From Candidatus Thalassarchaeaceae archaeon (lineage in GTDB: Archaea; Thermoplasmatota; Poseidoniia; Poseidoniales; Thalassarchaeaceae), in NCBI GenBank assembly GCA_029940695.1, contig JAPYUP010000007.1, positions 1 to 56,271 of the forward strand: DNA of 56,271 nucleotides. The letters run 5' to 3'. The position numbers were made by a program, and so were the translations under genes. Position 1 is the first letter of the stretch; each line of letters begins with the position of its first letter. Below the pieces are notes generated by a model that was given only the letters and a program-made list of their open reading frames with translations, made no database searches and was not told where the DNA came from. Positions 1 to 8,763 of the stretch are shown here, in pieces.

Positions 1-54
1 TCCTTCCGGCTTTCGGAGCCGGAGACGTGGGTTCGAATCCTGCACGGTCCGCCA
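1..54 (+). tRNA. tRNA-Arg(TCG), 3' part only
   Basis: The window opens inside a tRNA gene. The anticodon stem CCGGC/GCCGG encloses a seven-base loop TTTCGGA, giving anticodon TCG (arginine, codon CGA). A T arm with the usual TTCGAAT loop follows, then the 3' acceptor strand and an encoded CCA at 52-54. The 5' acceptor and D arm lie outside the window. Confidence 0.85.
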
Positions 55-73
55 TCAACCAGCCCGGCGCATG

Positions 74-1171
74 CTACTCTCTGCCATCCGTGACGTAACC
101 TCTCCACTTCCTCATGTAGTCAACGAACACCGGGCTGAGGTCGGCGTCCAGCAGGTGCTCCGGGGTGAATGGCGGTCGATTCGGCTCGTAGCCGCCGTCC
201 CCGAGCCTGCTGGCCCAGTTCGGATGGGCTATCGCTACTCTGGCCACTCCGATCAAGTCAGCTCCCTCGCCCAGTACAAACTCAGCATCCTCCTCAGTCC
301 AAACCGAGCCGGTGGAGAGCAGCGGGAATGATGGCGGGATGGCCTCCCGGAATCTGCGGGTAATGGTTCTCGGGTCTTCGGGCTCGTTCTCAGCCCCTAC
401 GAAGGCGTCCCAGCAGGAGATGTGGATGATGTCCACGTCCCAGTCGGCCAGCATCCTAGCCAGCTCGATACTGTCCCTCAGGGAGACTCCGATATTGTCA
501 ATCTGCGGCGAGAGTCTCACTGATACAATGAACGCCTCCGAAGTTCTGCTACGTATCGCCCTGACTATCTCCCTCAGGAACAGTGACCTCCCAATGAGGT
601 TCCCGCCCCACCTGTCGTTCCTTCTATTGGTTTTCTCGCCGAGGAACTGGCAGATTAGGTAGCCGTGCGCCCCGTGGACCTCAACGCCGTCGAAACCGGC
701 CTTCTCGCAGCGCTCTGCCGCTTCGGCGAAGGCGTCGACGAGGTCAGTAATCTCGGAGCTTGAGAGCTCTCTGGATATCTCCTCGACCCCGTCCTCCCGA
801 TTCTCGCTAGCTGACACTGGCTGCTGCCCAGTCAGTGACCTGGGCGCTCTAAGTCCCCCGTGGAAGACTTGTGCTAGGCTGACCGCTCCACGCTCCCTTA
901 TCCCGTCAGCCAGCTCGGCGAGCCTCGGTATCTGGTGGTCACCCCACACCCCCATCTCGCCCTCCCATGACTTACCACTTGGGTGGACGTGGCTGGCTGC
1001 GGTGGTCACGATTGCGAATCCACCTTCGGCGCGCCTGAGTAGCCATTTTATTTCGGCCTTGGAGAGGGTACCGTCTTGTTCGGACTGCTTGTTGGTCATG
1101 GCAGCCAAGACGGTCCTGTTGCGCAAATCGGTTCCTGTCCTAGAGAGGGTAAAACCACTATTCACAGTCAT
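74..1171 (-). CDS. Old Yellow Enzyme family NADH:flavin oxidoreductase
   Basis: About 365 residues forming an FMN-binding TIM barrel of the OYE / 2,4-dienoyl-CoA reductase type. Seen in the sequence: an N-terminal N-R-x-V-L-A-A-M-T segment, a QVFHGG strand, the substrate-binding motif HGAHGYL followed by CQFLGEKTNRRND, and a late STGSVW...GVAR phosphate-binding region. Family members reduce activated C=C bonds with NAD(P)H; the natural substrate cannot be told. The reading frame is open about 20 codons further upstream, to the stop of the giant surface-protein gene, but the ATG at 1171 begins immediately before the conserved fold and is preferred. It lies about 60 bp downstream of the giant gene on the same strand, so it may be co-transcribed with it. 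No C-terminal Fe-S domain is present. Confidence 0.88.
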   Translation of the reverse strand: MTVNSGFTLSRTGTDLRNRTVLAAMTNKQSEQDGTLSKAEIKWLLRRAEGGFAIVTTAASHVHPSGKSWEGEMGVWGDHQIPRLAELADGIRERGAVSLAQVFHGGLRAPRSLTGQQPVSASENREDGVEEISRELSSSEITDLVDAFAEAAERCEKAGFDGVEVHGAHGYLICQFLGEKTNRRNDRWGGNLIGRSLFLREIVRAIRSRTSEAFIVSVRLSPQIDNIGVSLRDSIELARMLADWDVDIIHISCWDAFVGAENEPEDPRTITRRFREAIPPSFPLLSTGSVWTEEDAEFVLGEGADLIGVARVAIAHPNWASRLGDGGYEPNRPPFTPEHLLDADLSPVFVDYMRKWRGYVTDGRE

Positions 1172-1231
1172 GTGACCACTCCAATGCGGCTCCGCGGGGC
1201 ACTGAGGGCCCTCACACGGGGTGAGGACCAC

Positions 1232-4200
1232 TCAGTCCTTGCGTCGTCCAGCGATTAGGATCGCAGCGCCGAGCATCGAGACGAGGCTCATTGTAGCAGA
1301 GAAGCCGGGCAACAGCCCACCGTCATCAGGCTCCGGTTCGATGACTTCCGGCTCCTGTCCTTCGTTGGCTGCTTGGGCATTGTCGCCTACGCCATCGCCG
1401 TCAGAGTCAGCGGTCTCGGTGTTGTCGAATGGGAACGCATCGGCATTGTTGCCCACGCCGTCCCCGTCCGAGTCCACGATCTCGTTAGGGTCGTTCGGGA
1501 AGCTATCGGTGTTATCGCCGGTCCCGTCGTTGTCCGCGTCGGACCACTCCGAAGGATTGCTCGGGAAGGAGTCCGTATTGTCGCCTACTCCGTCTCCGTC
1601 GGAGTCATGGCGTTCGTACGGGTCGTTCGGGAACACGTCGGCATTGTCGCCCACGCCGTCCCCGTCCGTGTCCGCGCTCTCCGTGCCGTCGAGCGGGAAG
1701 TCGTCCGAAGCGTCAGGGGTGCCGTCGTTGTCGTCGTCGGGGTCGGCGTTGTCGCCGGTTCCGTCGCCGTCCGAGTCGATGTACTCACTGGAATCGTTCG
1801 GGAACATGTCCTCGTTGTCCCCCACTCCATCGCCGTCCGCGTCGGCCGACTCCCCACTGTTAAGCGGGAAGTCGTCAACGTCGTTGGGCTGCCCATCGCC
1901 GTCCGCGTCGTCGTCGGAATTGTCGCCGATGCCGTCGCCGTCTGTATCCGTCGTCTCGTTGGCGTCGTCCGGGAAGGCATCGCCATTGTCGCCCACGCCG
2001 TCGCCGTCGGAGTCAGCAGTCTCGTTGGCATCGAACGGGAACGCGTCCTGGTCGTCGTAGACGCCGTCTCCGTCGCTGTCCTCGGCATCGTCGTCGATTC
2101 CGTCGCCATCAGCGTCGGTGTCGGCGTTGTCGCCAGTGCCATCAGCGTCGGTGTCGACCCATTCGGTGTCGTCGTTGGGGAAGGCATCGCCGTTGTCCCC
2201 GTATCCGTCGCCGTCCGTGTCAGCTGACTCACTTGGGTCCCACGGGAAGTCGTCGGAGTTGTCCCCAACGCCGTCTCCGTCCGCGTCGTTCTGCTCGGAG
2301 GCGTCTTCAGGGAAGTCGTCCGCGTTGTCGCCGACGCCGTCGTCGTCCGTGTCTGCCCACTCGTTCGGGTCGTCTGGGAACCGGTCGTCGTGGTCGTTGT
2401 ACCCATCGCCATCCGAGTCCACGGTGCCGAACACGATCTCCATTGCCGAGACGTGCTCGCCCGCCGCGATCTCAAAGCAGACTTGCTCTTGGGACTCAAC
2501 GGGAATGGTCGTGCCGTTGTAGGTCCAGGATATTACCTGGTACTCCGCGACCATATCTGCATCTGTGCAAAATGTGGAGTCATACTCCAACGGGCCGTCC
2601 TCCTCTGGGTCGTCGCCGGGGAAGACCATCACCAGCTCGCCTGCCGAGTCAGCGGAGGCGTTGAAGTGCAGGTCCCAGGCGATGACAATCGCCGGCTCCA
2701 TGCCGGATCCGTTGGCTAGGCCTTCGTACCAAATGTTGAGTTCGGCGCACCACCAGTCCACCCCGTTCATCGTGAACTCCGGGGCATAGTCGGCCGTCTC
2801 CTCGTCGACGCACTCGCCGTCGCCGCCCGGGAATTCGCTCATGCCCTCGAACATCATCGCCTCGGACTCGTTGAGCCAGCCGTCGCCGTCCCCGAAGTCG
2901 TGGTCGATCTTCATCCTGACCTCCTCGTGCAGGAACTGCAAGTTATCCAACACCACTATCGCGGTGCCGTTCGCCCCGTCTACCTCTGCTAGGAACGCGC
3001 CGAATTCCTGGCCCGTCACGAAGTCCCAGATGTCGAAGCCGCCTTCTCCGTCTCCGCACGGGGTGCCGATGAACGCGTATGCGAGGTCATGACTCTCCCC
3101 GCTCCCGGTGTCCTCCTGAGGCTCGAAGATTTCTAAGAGCAGGAAGGCTCCGCAGGTGTAGTCGTGGATCTCTATCCATAGGCTGAAGCTCTCGTTTGAG
3201 CTGCTCGCAGTGAAGTTCCACTCGCCCTCGGGCCCCTCGGTATCCCACAATTGGGCGATTACGTCGGCGACCCCCCAGACTCCTTCGAGGTATGCGTGCC
3301 CGACCGTGTAGTCGGTGCCGACTGTCAGCCCGGAAATCTCCACGACCACCTCGTAGGCACCGTGGTCCAGGAACTCCCTGTATCCCTCGTCGTTGGTCAG
3401 CGCGTGGCTCATGCCGTTTTCGTCGATGGCCTCGGCGGAGATTAGCCCCTCGAGGCTCCCGCCCATGCACGGGCCCTCGAGAATCATCAAGAAGGAGTCA
3501 ACATAGTCCGACTCCTCAGTCTCGAGGTAACCCTCCACGATGATGAAGCAGTCCCAGTCGGTCAGGGTGATGCTGAAGTTGTGCTGGGTCCAGCCATCAT
3601 TGTCGGTCGAGATGTTGACGACTTCCTCGATTAGCTCACCGTCCATACCCACGCGGAGGCTCAGGACGTAGCCCTCGTCCTCCTCGAGGCCCATAGCCGC
3701 GAAGGCCATGTCGTACGTGCCGACGTCGAGGTGCTGGTAGGGGAATGGCTCCATGAAGTCGCCCATCCCGTCGTCCAATCCCAGAGCGAGGTGTCCCATC
3801 TCGCTGCCCATATGCGGCCCATCTGGCCCTGGTCCTGGTCCGGGACCCATCTCCATGCAGTCGGGCATGCCGTTGCCGTTGTCGTCGTGGGCGAACGCCG
3901 GGCCCGTAATGACGCCGATGAACATACCTGCAAACATCTCGTCGCCCCACTCGTTACTGGAGTAGGCTTGGCCCTGGATCATGAGGACGCAGGTGTCGTT
4001 GCCGATTCCGATGGCCCACGAGATCTCCTCGGTCTCGGAGGCGGCCGTCCACTCGTACTCGTCGCCCTGTCCTTGCGCGCCATCGGCGCCCTCGTGCTCC
4101 GTTCCGTCGGCCGAGAACTCCCAGTCGGGGTTCTGCCCGAAGTCATCGGTGCACCACCACTGGTCATCCTCGGCGTCGTACTCGCAGTAGAACCACCAAT

Positions 4201-7200
4201 CGTCGAATCCATCGCTGCCGTCGCCGTCGTCGGTGCACCACCAGCGCTCGTCGCCCTCATCGGTCCCCTCCCACTCGCAGTAGGAGTAGATGTCCCAGTA
4301 GACGTCCCCGTCGGAGTCGCCCGGGCCTTCTGGGCCGTACTCGAACGTGTAGTTCTCGCCAACGGTGAGGCCGCTGAGGGTCCATCTCAGGTCGTATTCC
4401 CCCGCGGCGGTCAGGTTGTAGCCGACGTACTGGAGTATCAGTCCCATCTCGTCTCCCTCGTCGTAATCGCAGTCCTCGCAGAATATCACCTCGAGGGGCA
4501 CGCCCTCGACGTCGAACCAGGCGCCGCCGTCCTCAATCTCGAGGCCGATGTCGACGGGTAACGACATCTCGCACGGGCCGTTGAAGTTGAAGCCAGTGTA
4601 AGCGACGTAGTCGTACCAGTCGACGATGCCGTCTTCGTCGTAGTCGACGGGCTGAGCCAGCTGTGCGTTGATTATCACGTTGCAGGTGGAGTTGTCCACG
4701 TGGAGGCTCCAGTCGATGTCGTGGGCATCGGAGGAGGCTGTGAAGTTCTCCTGCCCCTCGTCCATGTCGTATCCCATCATGCTCATGGAATAGACGGTCC
4801 ACATCAGGGAGTAGTTCTTGCCGTCCTCGAGGTCGGTGACGTTCCACATCATGTTGTGGTCCCCCTCAGCGATGTCCGGGCTGCCGCCGAGGCTCTCGCA
4901 GAGCCAGGTGCCGTTGGAGTTCTGCTCACAGTCGTCCTCCCAGATCATCTCGTCCCCTTCGTCGTTGTACCAGCACTCGAAGTGGTCGCCGTAGTCGTCG
5001 CACTCGTCGTACTCGTGACTCTCCATCTCGGGCTCCCACTCGACCTCATCCCCGTTCTCGTCGGTGTAGATCAGGTGGATCGGAGATGGTGGCTGCTCGC
5101 ATGGGCCGTCGAACCCGAAGCTCTCGCCGAACAGGTGACGGTCGTGCCACCAGTTGCCGTCCTCGTCCCACGAGACCTCGTAGAGGGTGGCGTGGATGTT
5201 GGCGTTGCAGGTGGAGTTGTCCGTCTCGAGGAAGAAAGAGAGCGACTCCACGTCCGAGCTCGCGTTGAACAGTTCTTCGAACGAATCCCATTCGCAGCCC
5301 ATCATGCTCGTGCAAACGTCGGTGTTGTACATCACGGCGTAGCTCGTGCCCGCCTCGAGGTCGAGGACCTCGAGGGTCATCGAGTGGTTGCCCGCATCGA
5401 TGTACGGGTTCTGGTGCCAGCCCTCGCACCACCAGGTGCCGTTGGCGTCCTCCTCGCAGTTGTATTGGTAGTTCCAGTAGTCGGGCTCGCCGTCGCCGTC
5501 GCCGTCCCAGTCGTCGTCCCAGCACCGGTACTGCTCAATGCCAGAACCGCCGGTGTCATCCTCGCACTGGTCGTACTCGTTGTAGTGGATGATCTGCTCG
5601 TACTCGATGCCGTCGTAGTAGAGGGTGAATGGAGAGGGTGGCTGCTCGCACGGGCCCCTGAAGTTGAACCAATCATAGGCGATCTGGTGGTGCCACCAGT
5701 TGCCGCTACCGTCAGACTCGTTCTCATTGAGCGAGACGTGGATGTTCAGGTTGCACGTGAAGTTGTCCGTCTCGATGTGACCCGATGTGGAGTAGGTGTC
5801 CGAGGATGCGGTGAAGTCCTCATAGCCCTCTTCGTACTCCCCTCCCTGCTGGGTGTTGATGTTGATTTGTATACTCACTGAGTAGTTCAGGCCCGTCTCG
5901 AGGTCCTCGACCTCTAGGGTCATCGAGTGGTTGCCTTCGTTGATGAAGGGGTCCTCGTACCACTCGACGCACTCCCAGCCGGTGCTCAGGTTGGAGCACT
6001 CTTCGAAGCCCCAGTATTCGTAGTCGTCAGGCTCGCCGTCGCCGTCCCAGTCATAGCCGATCCAGCACTCGAAGTATTCGTCATCGTCCTCGTCGCACCC
6101 GTCGAAGCCGGTCATGTTGTTGGCGACCTGCTCGTACTCCATGCCGTCGTAGTACAGCGTGAAGGGTGAGGGAGGCTCCTCGCACGGGCCGTTGAACCCG
6201 AACCACTCGGCGAAAATCTGGTCACCGGGCCACCAGTTACCCTGATCGTCCCATTGTACCTCGTACAGCCAGAACTCGGAGCTGTAGCTGCAGGTGTAGT
6301 TGTTGGTGTTGAAGTAATAGCCGTCGTGGGTCCAGATGCCGTCTGCGGAGTCGTAGTCCCACAGGTCGGACACGTTGAACGGCCCTCCCCAGTCCCCACT
6401 CATCCCCTCGCAGCCCTGCTGGGTACATCGCTGGTCGTACCACTCGAGCATGTAGCTCCCGTCAGCCTCGAGGCCCTCGACGTCCAGCCAGCCGGTGTGG
6501 TTGCCCTCCTCGACGAAGGGGTCCTCGTACCACTCGACGCACTCCCAGCCGGTGCTCAGGTTGGAGCACTCTTCGAAGCCGTACCAGTCGTCCCAGTTGC
6601 CGTCGCCGTCGTAGTCGATGTAGCACTCGAAGTATCCGTCATCGTACTCGTCGCACCCGTCGAAGCCAGTCATGTTGTTGGCGACCCGCTCGTACTCCAT
6701 GCCGTCGTAGTACAGCGTGAAGGGAGAGGGCGGCTGCTCGCACGGGCCCTTGAAGTTGAAGTGGTCCCAACCCACTCGGTTGAAGTGCCAGTTCCCGGAG
6801 CCGTCCGACTCGTTCTCGTAGAGCTCGATTTGGATGTTCACGTTGCAGGTGAAGTTGTCGGTCTCGAGGTACCAGTCGATGAGCTCGTAGACGTCCTGAC
6901 TCTGGGTGTTGCCGGTCGCGTTGAACGCGTAGAACTCGGTGTTGTAGTAGTCCCAGCCCCCCATGTTCTGGTTGATCTGTACTGCCCACTCGACCTCGTA
7001 CTCGACGTCCTCCTCGAGGTCTGAGACGTTCCACGTCATCGTGTGGTTGCCCGCATCAATGTGGGGATCCTCGTGCCAGTCCACGCACCACCAGGTGCCG
7101 TTGGAGTCCTCCTCGCAGTCGTCGCGCCAGTCGGTCCATTCGGGCTCGCCGTCGCCGTCCTCGTCCCAGTCGTCCATCCAGCACTCGAAGTATCCGTCCT

Positions 7201-8686
7201 CGTACTCGTCGCACACGTCGTATTCGGTGTAGTGCGTCACCTGCTCGTGCTCCATGCCGTCGTAGTACAGGGTGAACGGCGAGGGCGGCTGCTCGCATGG
7301 CCCGTCGACAGATACTGACATGCTCTCGAGTTGCTCCGAGTGATCCATACCATCGACCGTCTCGTTGTGGCTGAGCGCGAGGTCGAACCCGGTGCTGCAG
7401 GTTTCGGCGCTGACGACTAAGTAGACGACCTCGGAGACTTCCTCGGTCGGGGCGGTGAAGCCCAATTCGTAGTAGTTGCTCTCGTAGTCCCAGACCCCGC
7501 TCTCCCAAAGCTCACCGTGGAGGAAGTATTCCTCGCCTACGGAAAGGCCGACTATCTCGAGGGTCACGTTGTACACGCCCTCCTCGAGGTACATTGACTC
7601 GTAATTGATGAAGCATTCCAACATGTCCTCGTCCGTCTGCTCGTTGTAGTATTCGAAGCACTCGTCGAATTCCTCGACATCCCCGGTGTCGGGGTCGGTG
7701 CATTCCCACCAGTGGTCTTCGTTTCCGTCGCCATCCAAGTCCCAGAACTCCTCGCAGGTGTTGTCATTGGGGAAATGGTGCGACCAGTAATCGGCGCTGT
7801 TCCTGTTGGCGAGCTCGACCCAGTCGCCCTCCTCGTCCAGCCAGATGTAGGCAGTCATCATGCTCTCGCAGGGCAGGGATATGACCTCGCTCCACGAGCC
7901 GACCCAGTACTGGTCGATGATGGTCCATCCGGTTGTGGTGTTCTGCCACAGCAACGCCTCGGGCTGCAGGGTGCAGTCGAACTCCGTTACGGTGACGTTC
8001 CACCCTATGTTCTCCTCGGAGCCGGTGGCGTCCCAGGCGTACTCGGTGATGTTCCTGTCCATGTCCCACGTGTTCCCTGTCAGGTAGTACCAGTAGTCGA
8101 GCTTGTACTCCCCGCCGGTCGTCAGGTTGGTTACGTCCCAGCTCATCTGGTAGGTTCCGGGCTCGAGCTCATCGGGCTCGCTGACCCAGGTGCCGTTGAT
8201 CTCGGCTGACGGGGTCACGGTCCCGTACTCCATGCACTCGCCGTGGAAGTCGTAATCTCGATGATCGACGTATTCCCACACCCCGTCGGTGGTGTTGATG
8301 ATCTCGACCACGGCCTGATACCAGCAGTCGAACTCGCTGACCTCCATCTGCCAAGTGTCGGTCACGTTCTCGGAGGACACGTTGCCCTCCATTCCGCCAC
8401 CGTCCTCGTGGATGCCGTAGGTATTCCACATCAGGGTGTAGTTCGAGCCCACGTCGAGGTTGTAGTAGTCAATCTGCATGTCATACGTCCCCGCCTCGAC
8501 TTCGAACATCGTGTTGGGCTCAAGGAGCTCCCATGTACCATCGTAGTCCTCGTCTATCAAGAGGTCGAAATAAGGCCAGTCCTCTTCCTCGTGGTCTGCT
8601 GCTGCTGGGACCGCGAGCGGGCCTAAGGTCGAGAGGACCATCAGTAGGCAGATGCTTAGGGTTCGTGTCTTGCGTACGCTGTACAT
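1232..8686 (-). CDS. Giant secreted repeat protein with DGDG calcium-type repeats and PGF-CTERM anchor
   Basis: A 2484-residue, strongly acidic cell-surface protein. Residues 1-30 form a Sec signal peptide (basic start, hydrophobic core, A-A-A-D cleavage region). The ectodomain is built from about eleven diverged modules, each with a core of the form G-x-[YH]-x-[MV]-x4-[VIL]-x2-L-x5-Y; the central five share a linker G-P-C-E-[QE]-P-P-S-P-F-T-L-Y-Y-D-G or a close variant at a spacing of about 180 residues. Cys, Trp, Tyr and N-x-S/T sequons are frequent. A run of about fifteen D-x-D-G-D-G-x-G-D-N thrombospondin-type-3-like repeats follows, which in that family bind calcium. The last ~30 residues contain LLPGF, a hydrophobic helix and G-R-R-K-D, matching the PGF-CTERM signal that archaeosortase A cleaves to attach proteins to lipid. 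An adhesin or S-layer-associated role is inferred. A TATA-like box lies about 55 bp upstream. Confidence 0.85.
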   Translation of the reverse strand: MYSVRKTRTLSICLLMVLSTLGPLAVPAAADHEEEDWPYFDLLIDEDYDGTWELLEPNTMFEVEAGTYDMQIDYYNLDVGSNYTLMWNTYGIHEDGGGMEGNVSSENVTDTWQMEVSEFDCWYQAVVEIINTTDGVWEYVDHRDYDFHGECMEYGTVTPSAEINGTWVSEPDELEPGTYQMSWDVTNLTTGGEYKLDYWYYLTGNTWDMDRNITEYAWDATGSEENIGWNVTVTEFDCTLQPEALLWQNTTTGWTIIDQYWVGSWSEVISLPCESMMTAYIWLDEEGDWVELANRNSADYWSHHFPNDNTCEEFWDLDGDGNEDHWWECTDPDTGDVEEFDECFEYYNEQTDEDMLECFINYESMYLEEGVYNVTLEIVGLSVGEEYFLHGELWESGVWDYESNYYELGFTAPTEEVSEVVYLVVSAETCSTGFDLALSHNETVDGMDHSEQLESMSVSVDGPCEQPPSPFTLYYDGMEHEQVTHYTEYDVCDEYEDGYFECWMDDWDEDGDGEPEWTDWRDDCEEDSNGTWWCVDWHEDPHIDAGNHTMTWNVSDLEEDVEYEVEWAVQINQNMGGWDYYNTEFYAFNATGNTQSQDVYELIDWYLETDNFTCNVNIQIELYENESDGSGNWHFNRVGWDHFNFKGPCEQPPSPFTLYYDGMEYERVANNMTGFDGCDEYDDGYFECYIDYDGDGNWDDWYGFEECSNLSTGWECVEWYEDPFVEEGNHTGWLDVEGLEADGSYMLEWYDQRCTQQGCEGMSGDWGGPFNVSDLWDYDSADGIWTHDGYYFNTNNYTCSYSSEFWLYEVQWDDQGNWWPGDQIFAEWFGFNGPCEEPPSPFTLYYDGMEYEQVANNMTGFDGCDEDDDEYFECWIGYDWDGDGEPDDYEYWGFEECSNLSTGWECVEWYEDPFINEGNHSMTLEVEDLETGLNYSVSIQININTQQGGEYEEGYEDFTASSDTYSTSGHIETDNFTCNLNIHVSLNENESDGSGNWWHHQIAYDWFNFRGPCEQPPSPFTLYYDGIEYEQIIHYNEYDQCEDDTGGSGIEQYRCWDDDWDGDGDGEPDYWNYQYNCEEDANGTWWCEGWHQNPYIDAGNHSMTLEVLDLEAGTSYAVMYNTDVCTSMMGCEWDSFEELFNASSDVESLSFFLETDNSTCNANIHATLYEVSWDEDGNWWHDRHLFGESFGFDGPCEQPPSPIHLIYTDENGDEVEWEPEMESHEYDECDDYGDHFECWYNDEGDEMIWEDDCEQNSNGTWLCESLGGSPDIAEGDHNMMWNVTDLEDGKNYSLMWTVYSMSMMGYDMDEGQENFTASSDAHDIDWSLHVDNSTCNVIINAQLAQPVDYDEDGIVDWYDYVAYTGFNFNGPCEMSLPVDIGLEIEDGGAWFDVEGVPLEVIFCEDCDYDEGDEMGLILQYVGYNLTAAGEYDLRWTLSGLTVGENYTFEYGPEGPGDSDGDVYWDIYSYCEWEGTDEGDERWWCTDDGDGSDGFDDWWFYCEYDAEDDQWWCTDDFGQNPDWEFSADGTEHEGADGAQGQGDEYEWTAASETEEISWAIGIGNDTCVLMIQGQAYSSNEWGDEMFAGMFIGVITGPAFAHDDNGNGMPDCMEMGPGPGPGPDGPHMGSEMGHLALGLDDGMGDFMEPFPYQHLDVGTYDMAFAAMGLEEDEGYVLSLRVGMDGELIEEVVNISTDNDGWTQHNFSITLTDWDCFIIVEGYLETEESDYVDSFLMILEGPCMGGSLEGLISAEAIDENGMSHALTNDEGYREFLDHGAYEVVVEISGLTVGTDYTVGHAYLEGVWGVADVIAQLWDTEGPEGEWNFTASSSNESFSLWIEIHDYTCGAFLLLEIFEPQEDTGSGESHDLAYAFIGTPCGDGEGGFDIWDFVTGQEFGAFLAEVDGANGTAIVVLDNLQFLHEEVRMKIDHDFGDGDGWLNESEAMMFEGMSEFPGGDGECVDEETADYAPEFTMNGVDWWCAELNIWYEGLANGSGMEPAIVIAWDLHFNASADSAGELVMVFPGDDPEEDGPLEYDSTFCTDADMVAEYQVISWTYNGTTIPVESQEQVCFEIAAGEHVSAMEIVFGTVDSDGDGYNDHDDRFPDDPNEWADTDDDGVGDNADDFPEDASEQNDADGDGVGDNSDDFPWDPSESADTDGDGYGDNGDAFPNDDTEWVDTDADGTGDNADTDADGDGIDDDAEDSDGDGVYDDQDAFPFDANETADSDGDGVGDNGDAFPDDANETTDTDGDGIGDNSDDDADGDGQPNDVDDFPLNSGESADADGDGVGDNEDMFPNDSSEYIDSDGDGTGDNADPDDDNDGTPDASDDFPLDGTESADTDGDGVGDNADVFPNDPYERHDSDGDGVGDNTDSFPSNPSEWSDADNDGTGDNTDSFPNDPNEIVDSDGDGVGNNADAFPFDNTETADSDGDGVGDNAQAANEGQEPEVIEPEPDDGGLLPGFSATMSLVSMLGAAILIAGRRKD
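1375..2420 (-). repeat. Tandem DGDG (TSP3-like) coding repeats
   Basis: About fifteen imperfect units of roughly 70-75 bp, each encoding D-[ST]-D-G-D-G-x-G-D-N followed by a D-x-F-P-x-[DN] turn. They lie near the C-terminus of the giant surface protein. The unit pattern matches calcium-binding thrombospondin type 3 repeats. The repeats are protein-coding and vary at third positions, which separates them from CRISPR or satellite DNA. Confidence 0.85.
4564..7305 (-). repeat. Five tandem ~180-residue modules in the giant surface protein
   Basis: The linker encoding P-P-S-P-F-T-L-Y-Y-D-G recurs with anchor points near 7253, 6698, 6140 and 5606 (steps of 555, 558 and 534 bp) and in diverged form (PPSPIHLIY) near 5070. 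Within each unit come an acidic DGDG-like loop, a W-x-C pair, a G-N-H-[ST] strand, and a final D-N-[FS]-T-C-N strand. Nucleotide similarity between the second, third and fourth units is high, which suggests recent duplication. Confidence 0.8.
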
Positions 8687-8737
8687 GGCCCCGTTCCCTT
8701 CGCCTTCCGTATTTAACCGCTAGGCCGGAATGACACT

Positions 8738-8752
8738 ATAGATAATAAAAGC
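8738..8752 (-). promoter_or_regulatory. TATA-like promoter of the giant surface-protein gene
   Basis: On the minus strand TTTTATTATC (8750-8741) sits in an AT-rich patch in the only gap between ribD and the giant gene. Transcription would start near 8720, giving a leader of about 35 nt before the ATG at 8686. The assignment rests on position and base composition only. Confidence 0.45.
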
Positions 8753-8763
8753 CGATTTACTTT

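Noticed and set aside
1375-2420. Regular repeats that could suggest a CRISPR array
   Set aside because: Units are contiguous, in frame, vary at third codon positions and encode DGDG motifs; there are no spacers and no cas genes.
1221-2522. Long plus-strand frames opposite the DGDG repeats
   Set aside because: They are antisense to the giant protein gene, are low-complexity Ser/Pro or Val-rich products of the repeat, and lack start signals.
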